The notes under the pieces are model-generated. The model did no database searches and was not told the origin of the DNA. It was given only the letters and a program-made list of their open reading frames with translations. A stretch of 52,281 bases of DNA from Prevotella sp. UBA4330. Lineage in GTDB: Bacteria; Bacteroidota; Bacteroidia; Bacteroidales; Bacteroidaceae. A program made the translations under genes and the position numbers. Shown here piece after piece: positions 7,281-14,658 of the stretch. The stretch covers positions 26,917-79,197 of the forward strand of contig DGTS01000001.1 of assembly GCA_002394385.1 (NCBI GenBank), read 5' to 3'. Positions within the stretch are counted from its first letter, which is position 1; every line of letters begins with the position of its first letter.

Positions 7281-7476
7281 GGGCTAACATGGAGGTTATA
7301 CCATTTTTATAAATGAATATACAATGCGGGCTAACACGGAGGTTAGCCCCTACGATTATCATAAATGAACATACATATATCAGGCTAACACGAGGGTTTC
7401 CCAATACAATTAAATAAAATGAATAAACAATGGTAGGGCTAACGCAATGTAGGGGCTAACCTCCGTGTTAGCCCGC
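7281..7476. repeat. GGCTAAC inverted-repeat element
   Basis: A perfect 28-bp inverted repeat: left arm 7326-7353 (begins GCGGGCTAACACGGAGG), right arm 7449-7476 (ends CCTCCGTGTTAGCCCGC), 95 bases apart. Degenerate extra copies of GGCTAAC lie at 7282, 7384 and 7435 in the same or opposite sense, and TATAAATGAATATAC / CATAAATGAACATAC recur between them. No ORF. Probably a MITE or the relic of one. Apart from this, MITE copy 3 and the cassette halves, nothing else was recognised in the 742-base gap 7124-7866. Confidence 0.75.
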
Positions 7477-7488
7477 AAAGCGCAATGT

Positions 7489-7517
7489 TCTTTCAGTCGG
7501 CTGACGCCTTTTGTGAA
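7489..7517. repeat. Left half of a split hairpin cassette B
   Basis: CTTTCAGTCGGCTGACGCCTTTTGTGAA matches the left part of the intact cassette B at 4002-4049 and then stops where MITE copy 3 begins. Its last 8 bases TTTGTGAA (7510-7517) recur at 7756-7763. Confidence 0.8.
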
Positions 7518-7755
7518 GGGAACTATATACAATTAGACCCTCTATATGGGATAGTGTTCTGAAAGATGACGCACGCGATGTCTCCCCGCCCCTGTAGGGG
7601 AGGGGTTTGGGGGTGGGGTCAGTAATATAAAAAAGGAAGGAGATAGACGGATATGGAAGATATTGTGCATGGAAAAGACACTGACCCCACCCCTATCCCC
7701 TCCCCTACAGGGGCGGGGAGTCATTAGCGATGGGGTCAAATAGTATATAATTGCG
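7518..7755. mobile_element. MITE-like element, copy 3, with TIRs and 8-bp target duplication
   Basis: This is the most complete copy (238 bp). Imperfect terminal inverted repeats: left GGGAACTATATACAATTAG, right (reverse complement) CGCAATTATATACTATTTG, both followed by GACCC. Inside are GC-rich arms (about 7581-7622 and 7680-7721) and an AT-rich spacer in the opposite orientation to copies 1 and 2. Direct repeats TTTGTGAA flank it at 7510-7517 and 7756-7763. It interrupts a cassette B whose uninterrupted form exists at 4002-4049, so insertion is directly visible. Confidence 0.85.
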
Positions 7756-7872
7756 TTTGTGAAAGCGGCAAAGCCGAGCGCAAAGTTCAAAGTTCTTTCA
7801 GTCGCTCCGCTTTATGAAAGCGCCCCTTCGGGTCGAGCGCAAAGTTCAAAGTTCAAAGTTCAAAGTTCAACG
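7756..7872. repeat. Right half of cassette B, heptamers, cassette A, heptamers
   Basis: Right half of cassette B (7756-7783), two heptamers, full cassette A (7795-7842), then four heptamers (7843-7870). The VanX-like gene ends inside the last heptamers, with its TGA at 7867-7869. Confidence 0.85.
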
Positions 7873-8631
7873 TTCTCTTACGGGGAATGTGAAATAGGTG
7901 TCGGGGTATGGCTCATTGCGAAGTGTGAAGTGCCACCATTCGCTATCCAGGGGCTTGAAGCCGTGACGCATCATCGCCTGGCGAAGTATCATGCGGTTCT
8001 TGAATTGCCTCTCGGTTATTTTCCTCCCTACAGGACTCTTGTGGTTGTCGCCCGTATATTCGCCTGTCTCGGGATTGCCGCAGAAGTCGGGATGACTCTC
8101 AGGACCGAACCAGTCGAACGTGCCGCCCATGTCGAGTTCCTTCTCAGTGGCCATATCGAAGAGCGTCAGGTCAACCGTTGAGCCCCTTGTGTGTCCGCTC
8201 TTCTCCATGATATACTCTTGCTCGAAGAGCACGCTCTTGTCCAGGTCGGGATAGAAGGACGTCTTCATCATGGTGTCGCCCGTGTCTGCCGCCCAACGCA
8301 CAAAGTGGTCAACGGCCTTCTGCGGACGGTAGGCGTCATATATTTTCAGCCTGTAGCCCATGTTCTTCACGTCGTCGCTGACCGCCCTTAGAGCCTGTGC
8401 CGCCTCCTTGGTGAGCATCGCCGTGGGCTGTTCGTAGCCGTCAATGCGAGTCCCCACGAAGTTGTATGTCGAGTAATAGCGTATCTCAAGAATAGCGTCG
8501 GGCACAGCCTCGGCGAGCATTACGAAACGGGTGTCGGGTGTTAGATGTTTGCTGGAGGCACATCCATAGAGAAGTGTTGCGCCACTAATGAGAAGGACAA
8601 CAGCAAGTGTCCCAAGTCTTACATTTTTCAT
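7867..8631 (-). CDS. Peptidase M15 / D-Ala-D-Ala dipeptidase (VanX/DdpX-like) lipoprotein
   Basis: A 254-residue zinc peptidase. The N-terminus is a lipoprotein signal (LLYGC, Cys24), so it should be anchored in the envelope. Zinc ligands follow the VanX pattern: SGHTRGSTVD (His147, Asp154) and EWWHFTL (Glu231 as catalytic base, His234). The conserved YDAYRPQKAV (98-107) is the substrate-binding segment. It would cleave D-alanyl-D-alanine dipeptide or peptidoglycan-derived peptides in the periplasm. No vancomycin-resistance genes lie nearby, so a role in wall recycling is more likely than resistance (inference). The stop codon lies in a heptamer array. Confidence 0.9.
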   Translation of the reverse strand: MKNVRLGTLAVVLLISGATLLYGCASSKHLTPDTRFVMLAEAVPDAILEIRYYSTYNFVGTRIDGYEQPTAMLTKEAAQALRAVSDDVKNMGYRLKIYDAYRPQKAVDHFVRWAADTGDTMMKTSFYPDLDKSVLFEQEYIMEKSGHTRGSTVDLTLFDMATEKELDMGGTFDWFGPESHPDFCGNPETGEYTGDNHKSPVGRKITERQFKNRMILRQAMMRHGFKPLDSEWWHFTLRNEPYPDTYFTFPVRER

Positions 8632-8659
8632 ATTTGTATTGTTTGTGTTAACTTTGGGA

Positions 8660-8690
8660 CAAAGATACGAATAATCGATTGCAGAACAAA
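8660..8690 (-). promoter_or_regulatory. Bacteroidetes promoter for VanX-like gene
   Basis: Minus-strand TTTG (8690-8687), a 19-base spacer, TATCTTTG (8667-8660); the start codon is about 28 bases downstream. An excellent match to TTTG-N19-21-TAnnTTTG. Confidence 0.8.
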
Positions 8691-8774
8691 AGAAAATCGT
8701 TTCTTTTTTATGCGAGATGCAGTATGTTAGGTAAAGAAGACTGTTCCCGGCCCTTGAATGGAGTATTTGTTATA

Positions 8775-8859
8775 GGCACGGATTTCACGGATTAACGCGG
8801 ATTTCATTATCATCAACAGTATTATCAATTGTTCCGTGTTAATCCGTGAAATCCGTGCC
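8775..8859. repeat. 27-bp inverted repeat (CACGGATTTCACGGATTAA family)
   Basis: Left arm 8775-8801 and right arm 8833-8859 are inverted repeats with one mismatch; the core is CACGGATTTCACGGATTAA, itself containing the direct repeat ACGGATT. The spacer is 31 bases. It lies in the 408-base gap 8632-9040. Confidence 0.8.
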
Positions 8860-8883
8860 TGATGTAGGGACATATAAAAAATG

Positions 8884-9003
8884 GCGTTCCGAGCAACTCT
8901 TTTCCATTTTATTTTGTTGATGAAGCAGGTAAAAAGGAGTGTTGCTGCGGAACGCTTCGTGAAGCCGAGAGCAGAGCCCAAACTTGTTTGGCTATGCCGA
9001 GGC
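8884..9003. repeat. Imperfect inverted repeat and CAAACTTGTTTG palindrome
   Basis: GCGTTCCGAGCAACTCTTTTCC (from about 8884) is loosely the reverse of GGAGTGTTGCTGCGGAACGC (8937-8956). It is followed by GCCGAG...GCCCAAACTTGTTTGGC...GCCGAGGC (8964-9003), a nested palindrome. The second part lies just downstream of the TonB-receptor gene stop (9041) and could act as its terminator, but no clear T-run follows on the minus strand. Confidence 0.5.
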
Positions 9004-9040
9004 AAGGGAAGGGTCGAATGAATTATTCAACGTCATTTGT

Positions 9041-11635
9041 TTAGAGTCGGTCTTTCTCGGCGTTTCCGGCACCAGTACCGCGATACTTCGACGGCGTGGC
9101 GTTGAAGCGGTAGCGCAGGGAGAGAGAGACGAAGCGCGAGTCGTTGTCCTCGGTCTTGCGGAATACCATGCGGTCGAAGTAGAACGTGCCGCAACTCTTG
9201 CCCTGATTGAAAAGGTCGTTGCCCGAGAGTTTGATGTTCAGGCGCCGCTTGAAGAGGTCCTTGCTGATGCTGAGCGAGAGCATCGCGTTGGTGGTCTCTA
9301 TCTTGATATTCGAGCCTGTATAGCCATGAGTGTGCATGTTGAAGTCGGCTTGCAGAAGCCAGTCGTGCGGCAGGGTTATGATGTTGCCCAGTTGAAGCGA
9401 TAGCATTGGCTGGTTCATGCTCTTGTCCTGTCCGTTGAAGGTTGTCGTGAGCCATTGCTTCATCAGCGTGACGTTGTATTGCGGTGTCCACGTCACGCCG
9501 CCGCCCAGCCTGATGTCGCGTTGCATGCCCAGGGTGACGATAATCCAGTTTACGTGGTCATAGTTCTTGGTGGTGGCCATGTTCACCTTGCTATCATGCT
9601 CTGCGCTCTCCATCACGGTCATGAATGGATTGACACAATGGAAAAAGTTGGTGTTTAGGTAGAATCCTCTCCACATCGCCATGAAGTTGAAGTTGTGATA
9701 CTTCACAGGTCTCAGATAAGGATTGCCCCGTTGCATGTTCAGGCGGTTCTCGTAAACCACATCGTTGCTCAAGAGCCAGTAGGCGGGGCGATTGGTGCGC
9801 TTGGCATAACTGAGCGAGAGACCGCCTCCAGCCACTCCCCATGGAAGCGGAGCGGAGATAGACACCGAGGGGAAGATGTCGTCGTAGGTGCGGCATTGGT
9901 CATCGCGACGCACTCCACCTACAAAGTACTCAGACTCTACATGCTCGTAGCGCAGACCTGCCTGCAACTGATAGCGGCCCAGTTGCTGGCGCAATTCCAC
10001 GAACGGAGCCATGTTGCTCTCGTGCTGCTCGTTGCTGCTATTGGCTATGTAGCCCTCTGTGTTCTCGAAACTGCTTCGCCAGCGGGTGTTGGTATATTCC
10101 TCGCCAATGGCAATCTGCCCTTTCCACAACGGGTGGCTGACGATGAGTTTCTCTGCCACCATACGGCCGTGTGTCCGAGTCTCCGTGTTCACGTCGCGGT
10201 TCTCATAGTTTCGGCTCATTTCCTGTTGCTGGTTTCGAGTCTGTTCAGTATATGAAGTGTAGTCCGCGTTGAAATCGATGGAGAACCGCCCCACCTTGCC
10301 AGTATAGTAGAGATTTGCCTGATGCTTGGGCGCATTCCTGTCGCGACGTATGCCGGTGTTGTGCAGATGGTCGTAGGCGGTTGCGTTGGCCAGCAGGTCG
10401 TCGGTGTTGTCATTAAAGGTCTTCACGTAGTCGTATGTGTGCTGATAGAATCCGCCGAGCGAGTTGCTGTCATTCAACTGGTAGTTGAAGCCAGCACGCC
10501 CTTCGAAATATGGGTTGCGCGCCGTAGCAGAATGGCGGTTGGTGACAGACCATAGCGTATCGGCGAAAACAGTCTGCTCAAAGCCCCCGCTGCTCCATCG
10601 CTTGTTGTAGGCACCGAAGAGGTTGGCAAAGAGTTCCAGTCCGCCAGTGCGGTAGGTCAGGTTGACGCGTTCGTTGTTGACGTATCCGTGTCCTTTGCTG
10701 CTCCATGATGTCAGTTCCACGCCGAGACCTTCGCCCTGCGCCCGCTTGGTGTGGATGATTATAACCGCATTTACGGTTGCGTCATAGCGTGCTCCTGGGT
10801 TCTGTATCACCTCCACGTTACGGATGATGTCCGACTGGATGTTCTTCAGTTCGTTAAGACTGGTCAACTTGCGGTTGTTCAGATAGATGAGCGGAGCGCC
10901 CTTGCCCAGTATCTCATAGCCATCGCCTTTCTTCGAGATGGTGGGGACACGCGAGAGCACATCCTCCGCGGTGCCTATACGCTCCATCACCGTTCCCTCG
11001 ACATTCATCACGAGCGAGTTGCCGTGCAGTTGCACCTTGGGGCGCTCACCCTGCACCACCACGCCGTTTATGGTGTAGTTGTCTGGACGCAGGCTGATGG
11101 TTCCGATGTTCTCTTTGTCGCACAACCTGAAGACGGTTTTATAGCCGACGTACGAAATGCGGGCAAGAACTGTTGGTTGCTCTACAGGTATCGCGAAGTA
11201 GCCGCTCGCGTTGGACACGCCGCCGCTTAGTAATGTTGAGTCAGAAGGATTGAGCACGGCGATATTGGCGAAGGCAACGGGCTGTCCCTGCTCGTCGGTC
11301 ACGTTTCCTATGAGGTGGCGGTCGGTCTTGTGCGTACACTCCACGAATATCTTATGCGCCACAGAGTCGCTTGTGTCAACGGTCATGCGGATGGGATAGA
11401 AGCCTATCATCTGCTTTATGGCGTCGGGCAGCGTCTTGTTCTTAACTGTTGTCGTCACGCGGAAATCCTCCAGTTCGTTATATAGGAACATGATGGTGTA
11501 TTCCGACTGCTGCTTGTTCAACTGGCGCAGAGCGTCAGAAATAGAGATGTCGTCGAAGGCGCGCGTGATGCGTTGTGCCATCGCCATGCTGAATGACAGA
11601 TGACAAACGATGATGAATAGAGTGAGTCGTCTCAT
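9041..11635 (-). CDS. TonB-dependent outer-membrane receptor with STN domain
   Basis: An 864-residue outer-membrane protein. Order: signal peptide (1-21, ends MAMAQ), STN/secretin-TonB short domain (about 25-85), carboxypeptidase-regulatory-like beta-sandwich (about 105-180), a degenerate plug (about 195-290, with GKGAPLIYLNNRKL), then a beta-barrel of the outer-membrane-beta-barrel family ending YRGTGAGNAEKDRL. STN domains contact anti-sigma factors, which fits its place right after sigma and anti-sigma genes (6 bases from the latter). It probably senses and imports a ligand and signals through the anti-sigma. No SusD partner is present, so glycan import of the Sus type is not supported. Ligand unknown. 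Confidence 0.9.
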   Translation of the reverse strand: MRRLTLFIIVCHLSFSMAMAQRITRAFDDISISDALRQLNKQQSEYTIMFLYNELEDFRVTTTVKNKTLPDAIKQMIGFYPIRMTVDTSDSVAHKIFVECTHKTDRHLIGNVTDEQGQPVAFANIAVLNPSDSTLLSGGVSNASGYFAIPVEQPTVLARISYVGYKTVFRLCDKENIGTISLRPDNYTINGVVVQGERPKVQLHGNSLVMNVEGTVMERIGTAEDVLSRVPTISKKGDGYEILGKGAPLIYLNNRKLTSLNELKNIQSDIIRNVEVIQNPGARYDATVNAVIIIHTKRAQGEGLGVELTSWSSKGHGYVNNERVNLTYRTGGLELFANLFGAYNKRWSSGGFEQTVFADTLWSVTNRHSATARNPYFEGRAGFNYQLNDSNSLGGFYQHTYDYVKTFNDNTDDLLANATAYDHLHNTGIRRDRNAPKHQANLYYTGKVGRFSIDFNADYTSYTEQTRNQQQEMSRNYENRDVNTETRTHGRMVAEKLIVSHPLWKGQIAIGEEYTNTRWRSSFENTEGYIANSSNEQHESNMAPFVELRQQLGRYQLQAGLRYEHVESEYFVGGVRRDDQCRTYDDIFPSVSISAPLPWGVAGGGLSLSYAKRTNRPAYWLLSNDVVYENRLNMQRGNPYLRPVKYHNFNFMAMWRGFYLNTNFFHCVNPFMTVMESAEHDSKVNMATTKNYDHVNWIIVTLGMQRDIRLGGGVTWTPQYNVTLMKQWLTTTFNGQDKSMNQPMLSLQLGNIITLPHDWLLQADFNMHTHGYTGSNIKIETTNAMLSLSISKDLFKRRLNIKLSGNDLFNQGKSCGTFYFDRMVFRKTEDNDSRFVSLSLRYRFNATPSKYRGTGAGNAEKDRL

Positions 11636-11641
11636 AGCCTG

Positions 11642-12292
11642 TTACTCCACGATGATTAAGTTATCCTTTAGGGTTACATGCAGACTCTCGAAATGATTGA
11701 GGTCTTCAACGACTTGCTCCAATCCCTCGCTACGCCGCCACACGAAATAGAAACGCAGCGAGCGGGCACTCTCGTTCCTGAAAGTCACTTCCGCCTTATA
11801 GTAAGACGCTATCTCAGCGAGCATCTGCTCAAGGGGGAGGTTGTCGAACTCCACGCTTGCCTCCGCCACACTATCCACGGGAAAATCCTCGGTTGTCTTT
11901 ATTATAGTGTCATTGGCAGGTGTATTCACGCTCTGCTCCACCTTCGGAGCGTTGTCTGGCATGCGGTTCAGCATGCGAATGGCAGCGAAGGCTATGCCCG
12001 ACACGATGAGCAGACCGACGAAGGAGGCTGCAATCTTCAGGAACGAACGTCTCTCACCCGATTCATAATCCTCGTTCTTCACCTTAGCGTTCGCCAGCCT
12101 CTGCCATTCGGCATCAATCTGCTCTTCGGTCAGTTGTTCCTCGGCACGTTCAGCCTCAATGGCGCCTCGTGTTTTTGACATCATCGTGTACAACTCACGG
12201 CACTCCTCGTCGCCCAGAATAGCGTGCCACTCGTCGGCAGTATAGTCATGCGGGTGCTCCATCATGCGGAGCAATAGTTCTGTCTTGTTCAT
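11642..12292 (-). CDS. Short anti-sigma factor (DUF4974-type, lacking FecR domain)
   Basis: A 216-residue protein with a cytoplasmic anti-sigma-like helical region (1-80), one transmembrane helix (about 84-105), a linker and a C-terminal DUF4974-like beta domain (about 148-216: FDNLPLEQMLAEIASYYKAE). Usual Bacteroidetes FecR proteins are about 300-400 residues and have a FecR beta-helical domain between helix and DUF4974; that part is missing here. Its start overlaps the sigma gene stop by 4 bases, a sign of translational coupling. Expected role: hold the ECF sigma at the membrane until the TonB receptor signals. Confidence 0.8.
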   Translation of the reverse strand: MNKTELLLRMMEHPHDYTADEWHAILGDEECRELYTMMSKTRGAIEAERAEEQLTEEQIDAEWQRLANAKVKNEDYESGERRSFLKIAASFVGLLIVSGIAFAAIRMLNRMPDNAPKVEQSVNTPANDTIIKTTEDFPVDSVAEASVEFDNLPLEQMLAEIASYYKAEVTFRNESARSLRFYFVWRRSEGLEQVVEDLNHFESLHVTLKDNLIIVE

Positions 12293-12792
12293 ACGCTTTC
12301 ATTTGATTTTAGTTGATTACGCAATGACTCCAGCGCACGTCGCAGATGCTTGTAAACGGTGGTTTCGCTTACGCCTAACTCGCCAGCCACTTCGCTGTAG
12401 GTGAGACCGTCGCGGAAGTGGCGCAGGATGATATCCCTACAAACAGGTGGCTCCAGCAAACCGATGGTTTCATTCAGGGCAGCAGCCTCTTCACGCAGTT
12501 GCCGCTCGCCGAGAATAGATGTCTCGATGTCGAGCATATAAAGCCGCTGAATCCGCTCCTGTATCTCACGTCTGCGAATCACGTTAAGACATCTGTTGCG
12601 CACACAAGTGTAAAGAAAAGCCTCAGCGGTGTCTTCTTCGAGCGGTTGCAATCCGCCGAGAAGTTGGGCAAAGACATCGTGCACTACGTCCTTACTCTCG
12701 GCATCATCATGCAGAAGAATGGTGGCCAACCGATACATCTGACGGTAATGCCTCTGGAATAACTGATGGATAAATTCTTTTCTGTCTGTCAT
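12289..12792 (-). CDS. ECF RNA polymerase sigma-70 factor
   Basis: A 167-residue sigma factor. Region 2 is about 5-75 (FQRHYRQMYRLATILLHDDAESKDVVHDVF and FLYTCVRNRCLNVIRRRE), region 4 about 110-160 with the helix-turn-helix GLTYSEVAGELGVSETTVYKHL. It directs transcription of its own target genes, probably including this operon. The ATG at 12792 is chosen because region 2 begins there; a longer frame upstream (to 13068) encodes basic low-complexity sequence that overlaps the neighbouring gene and is not family-like. The stop overlaps the anti-sigma start. I see no standard TAnnTTTG promoter, which is compatible with autoregulation. Confidence 0.9.
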   Translation of the reverse strand: MTDRKEFIHQLFQRHYRQMYRLATILLHDDAESKDVVHDVFAQLLGGLQPLEEDTAEAFLYTCVRNRCLNVIRRREIQERIQRLYMLDIETSILGERQLREEAAALNETIGLLEPPVCRDIILRHFRDGLTYSEVAGELGVSETTVYKHLRRALESLRNQLKSNESV

Positions 12793-12874
12793 ACACTCAT
12801 AATACACATAAGACGACCGTTTACTAAACCCCAAGCGCGTTTTTTTCTTTATACCGAGGGCAGAGAGAAGACAC

Positions 12875-12913
12875 AAGTGACCTAACGATGTTATTAACGT
12901 TGTTAGGTCACTT
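12875..12913 (-). terminator. Strong hairpin downstream of FAD oxidoreductase
   Basis: A perfect 12-bp stem: AAGTGACCTAAC (12875-12886) and GTTAGGTCACTT (12902-12913), 15-base loop. It lies 59 bases past the oxidoreductase stop and before the sigma gene. No T-run follows directly, so it could be a Rho-type/processing hairpin or an operator of the sigma operon. Confidence 0.5.
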
Positions 12914-12971
12914 GATATGTTTCGCATGGTCAAAAGCATGCTTTGGGGAGACAAAGATATACAGTTGACGT

Positions 12972-14555
12972 CTAAACTGATATGTTTTCGGCAAGCATAT
13001 CGGCACATCTCTCGCCATCGATGGCTGCTGAGACGATGCCGCCGGCATAGCCTGCTCCCTCGCCGCATGGATAGAGTCCGCGCAGACGGACGTGCATCAG
13101 GGTTTCTCTGTCACGGAGTATGCGGACGGGCGACGAGGTGCGTGTCTCCACGGCAATGAGGCATGCGTCGTTGGTGAGGAAGCCACGGCTCTGCTGACCG
13201 AACTTGCGGAATCCCTCGCGAAGACGGTTGCCGATGAACTCGGGGAGCCAGAAATGTAGCGGCGACGACACAAGACCGGGCGCATAACTGCTCTCGGGAA
13301 GGTCGAAGGACACCTTCTTGTTCATAAAGTCCATCATGCGCTGAGCGGGGGCGGTCTGCCGCATGTTGCCCTGCTGCCAGCAGAGTTCCTCGAGACGTTC
13401 CTGATAGCGCATCATGCAGAGCGCATCGTCGCCATCGACATCCTCGGGATGAATCTCTACCACCATGCCGCTATTGCTCCATCGGGTGCCGCGATTGGCT
13501 GGCGACATGCCGTTGACCACTATCTGGCGCGGTCCGGTGGCGGCGGGAATGACGAAACCGCCAGGACACATGCAGAAACTATATACTCCACGACCGTCTG
13601 CCTGGGTGACGAAACTATACTCGGCAGCAGGCAGGTATTCGCCTCGGCCATTGGGGTTGTGGTATTGTATCTGGTCGATGAGTCGGGACGGGTGTTCGAG
13701 TCGCACGCCTATGGCGATGCCCTTCGCCTCGATATCGATATTGGACGATTGCAGGTAACGATAGACATCGCGGGCGGAATGGCCTGTGGCGAGAATTACC
13801 GGACCGAGGAAAGAGAGCCTACCCCCGTCCCCTCCCGAAAGGAGGGGGGAAGTGATTTGGGCTATCACGCCTTTCACCTCGCCGCCTTCTATTATCAGCG
13901 ACTCCATCTTCGTCTGGAAGTGCACCTCTCCGCCACATTCTATTATGGTGTTGCGCATCGCCTCGATGACGCGCGGAAGGCGGTCGGTGCCTATGTGTGG
14001 GTGGGCGTCGATGAGAATGTCTGTCGAGGCTCCGTGCTGGCAGAAGACATTCAGAATCTTCTCCACCGAGCCGCGCTTCTTTGAACGTGTGAAGAGTTTG
14101 CCGTCGGAATAGGCTCCTGCCCCACCCTCGCCGAAGCAGTAATTGCTCTCGGGGTCAACCTCGTGTGTCTTGGTGATGAGGGCAAGGTCTTGCTTGCGGT
14201 CGCGAACGTTCTTTCCGCGCTCTATCACAACGGGACGCACGCCACGCTCGATGAGGCGCAAGGCGGCAAAGAGTCCGCCAGGACCGGCGCCGACGACAAT
14301 AGCCTGCGGACAACCAGTCACGTCTTTATACTCGGTGGGGATGTATTGCAGGTCGCCAGGCTCTTCGTTGATATATGCACGCACCTTGAGATTGACGAAG
14401 ATGTTTCTTTGGCGGGCATCGATGCTGCGCTTTATTATGCGCACGCATGTAATGGCATCGGGGTTGATGGCGGTCTCGCCTGCCACCGCCTGCTTGATGC
14501 TTGACAGGGAGGAGGCATCGCGTGGAGAGAGACGAAGTTGGAGTTCTTTTATCAT
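12972..14555 (-). CDS. NAD(P)/FAD-dependent oxidoreductase with in-frame repeat insert
   Basis: A 527-residue flavoprotein. An N-terminal RNA-binding-like/ferredoxin-like region (1-65) precedes a FAD-binding Rossmann motif IVVGAGPGGLFAALRLIERG (86-105). Conserved blocks NYCFGEGGAGAYSDGKL (138-154) and VILATGHSARDVY (253-265) follow, then a C-terminal LYPCGEGAGYAGGIVSAA block (near 498-515) typical of HI0933/YtfG-like FAD proteins. Substrate unknown. Odd feature: residues about 236-248 (SPLLSGGDGGRLS) are encoded by a GC palindrome (13822-13851) not expected between the substrate-domain strand and the VILATGH strand. The ATG is placed directly after a heptamer array. Confidence 0.85.
   Translation of the reverse strand: MIKELQLRLSPRDASSLSSIKQAVAGETAINPDAITCVRIIKRSIDARQRNIFVNLKVRAYINEEPGDLQYIPTEYKDVTGCPQAIVVGAGPGGLFAALRLIERGVRPVVIERGKNVRDRKQDLALITKTHEVDPESNYCFGEGGAGAYSDGKLFTRSKKRGSVEKILNVFCQHGASTDILIDAHPHIGTDRLPRVIEAMRNTIIECGGEVHFQTKMESLIIEGGEVKGVIAQITSPLLSGGDGGRLSFLGPVILATGHSARDVYRYLQSSNIDIEAKGIAIGVRLEHPSRLIDQIQYHNPNGRGEYLPAAEYSFVTQADGRGVYSFCMCPGGFVIPAATGPRQIVVNGMSPANRGTRWSNSGMVVEIHPEDVDGDDALCMMRYQERLEELCWQQGNMRQTAPAQRMMDFMNKKVSFDLPESSYAPGLVSSPLHFWLPEFIGNRLREGFRKFGQQSRGFLTNDACLIAVETRTSSPVRILRDRETLMHVRLRGLYPCGEGAGYAGGIVSAAIDGERCADMLAENISV
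13821..13851. repeat. GC-rich palindrome inserted in frame within FAD oxidoreductase
   Basis: CCCCTCCCGAAAGGAGGGGG lies in the coding strand complement; CCTCCC/GGGAGG-type arms with a GAAA-like loop. It resembles the arms of the MITE-like elements (CCCC...GGGG with an ACCCCCGTCCCCT flank). It adds roughly 12-13 codons, keeps the frame and has no stop in that frame. Confidence 0.65.
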
Positions 14556-14656
14556 TTAACTTTGAACTTTGAACTTTGAACTTTAAACTTTGCGCTCGAC
14601 CCGAAGGGGCGCTTTCATAAAGCGGAGCGACTGAAAGAACTTTGAACTTTTAACTT
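14556..14656. repeat. Heptamer arrays with cassette A in reverse orientation
   Basis: Plus-strand heptamers TTTGAAC (14561-14581), cassette A reversed (14590-14637, with CGCTTTCATAAAGCG), then TTTGAAC-TTTTAAC-TTTGTC. It fills the gap between the hydrolase stop (14659) and the oxidoreductase start (14555). The hydrolase TGA (14659-14661, within CTTTGAC) is at the array edge. Orientation is opposite to the arrays at 3.9-7.9 kb. Confidence 0.85.
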
Positions 14657-14658
14657 TG

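Noticed and set aside
7867..8631. Vancomycin-resistance (vanX) locus
   Set aside because: No vanH, vanA or vanS/R genes nearby; the lipoprotein signal points to envelope peptide processing.
8727..9005. 92-codon minus-strand frame
   Set aside because: It is composed mostly of the two inverted repeats and has no recognisable protein features.
9041..11635. Polysaccharide utilisation locus (SusC)
   Set aside because: No SusD-like gene, glycoside hydrolase or hybrid sensor follows; the sigma/anti-sigma context suggests a different regulated receptor.
12793..13068. N-terminal extension of the ECF sigma factor
   Set aside because: Adds 92 basic low-complexity residues before region 2 and overlaps the end of the FAD oxidoreductase gene.
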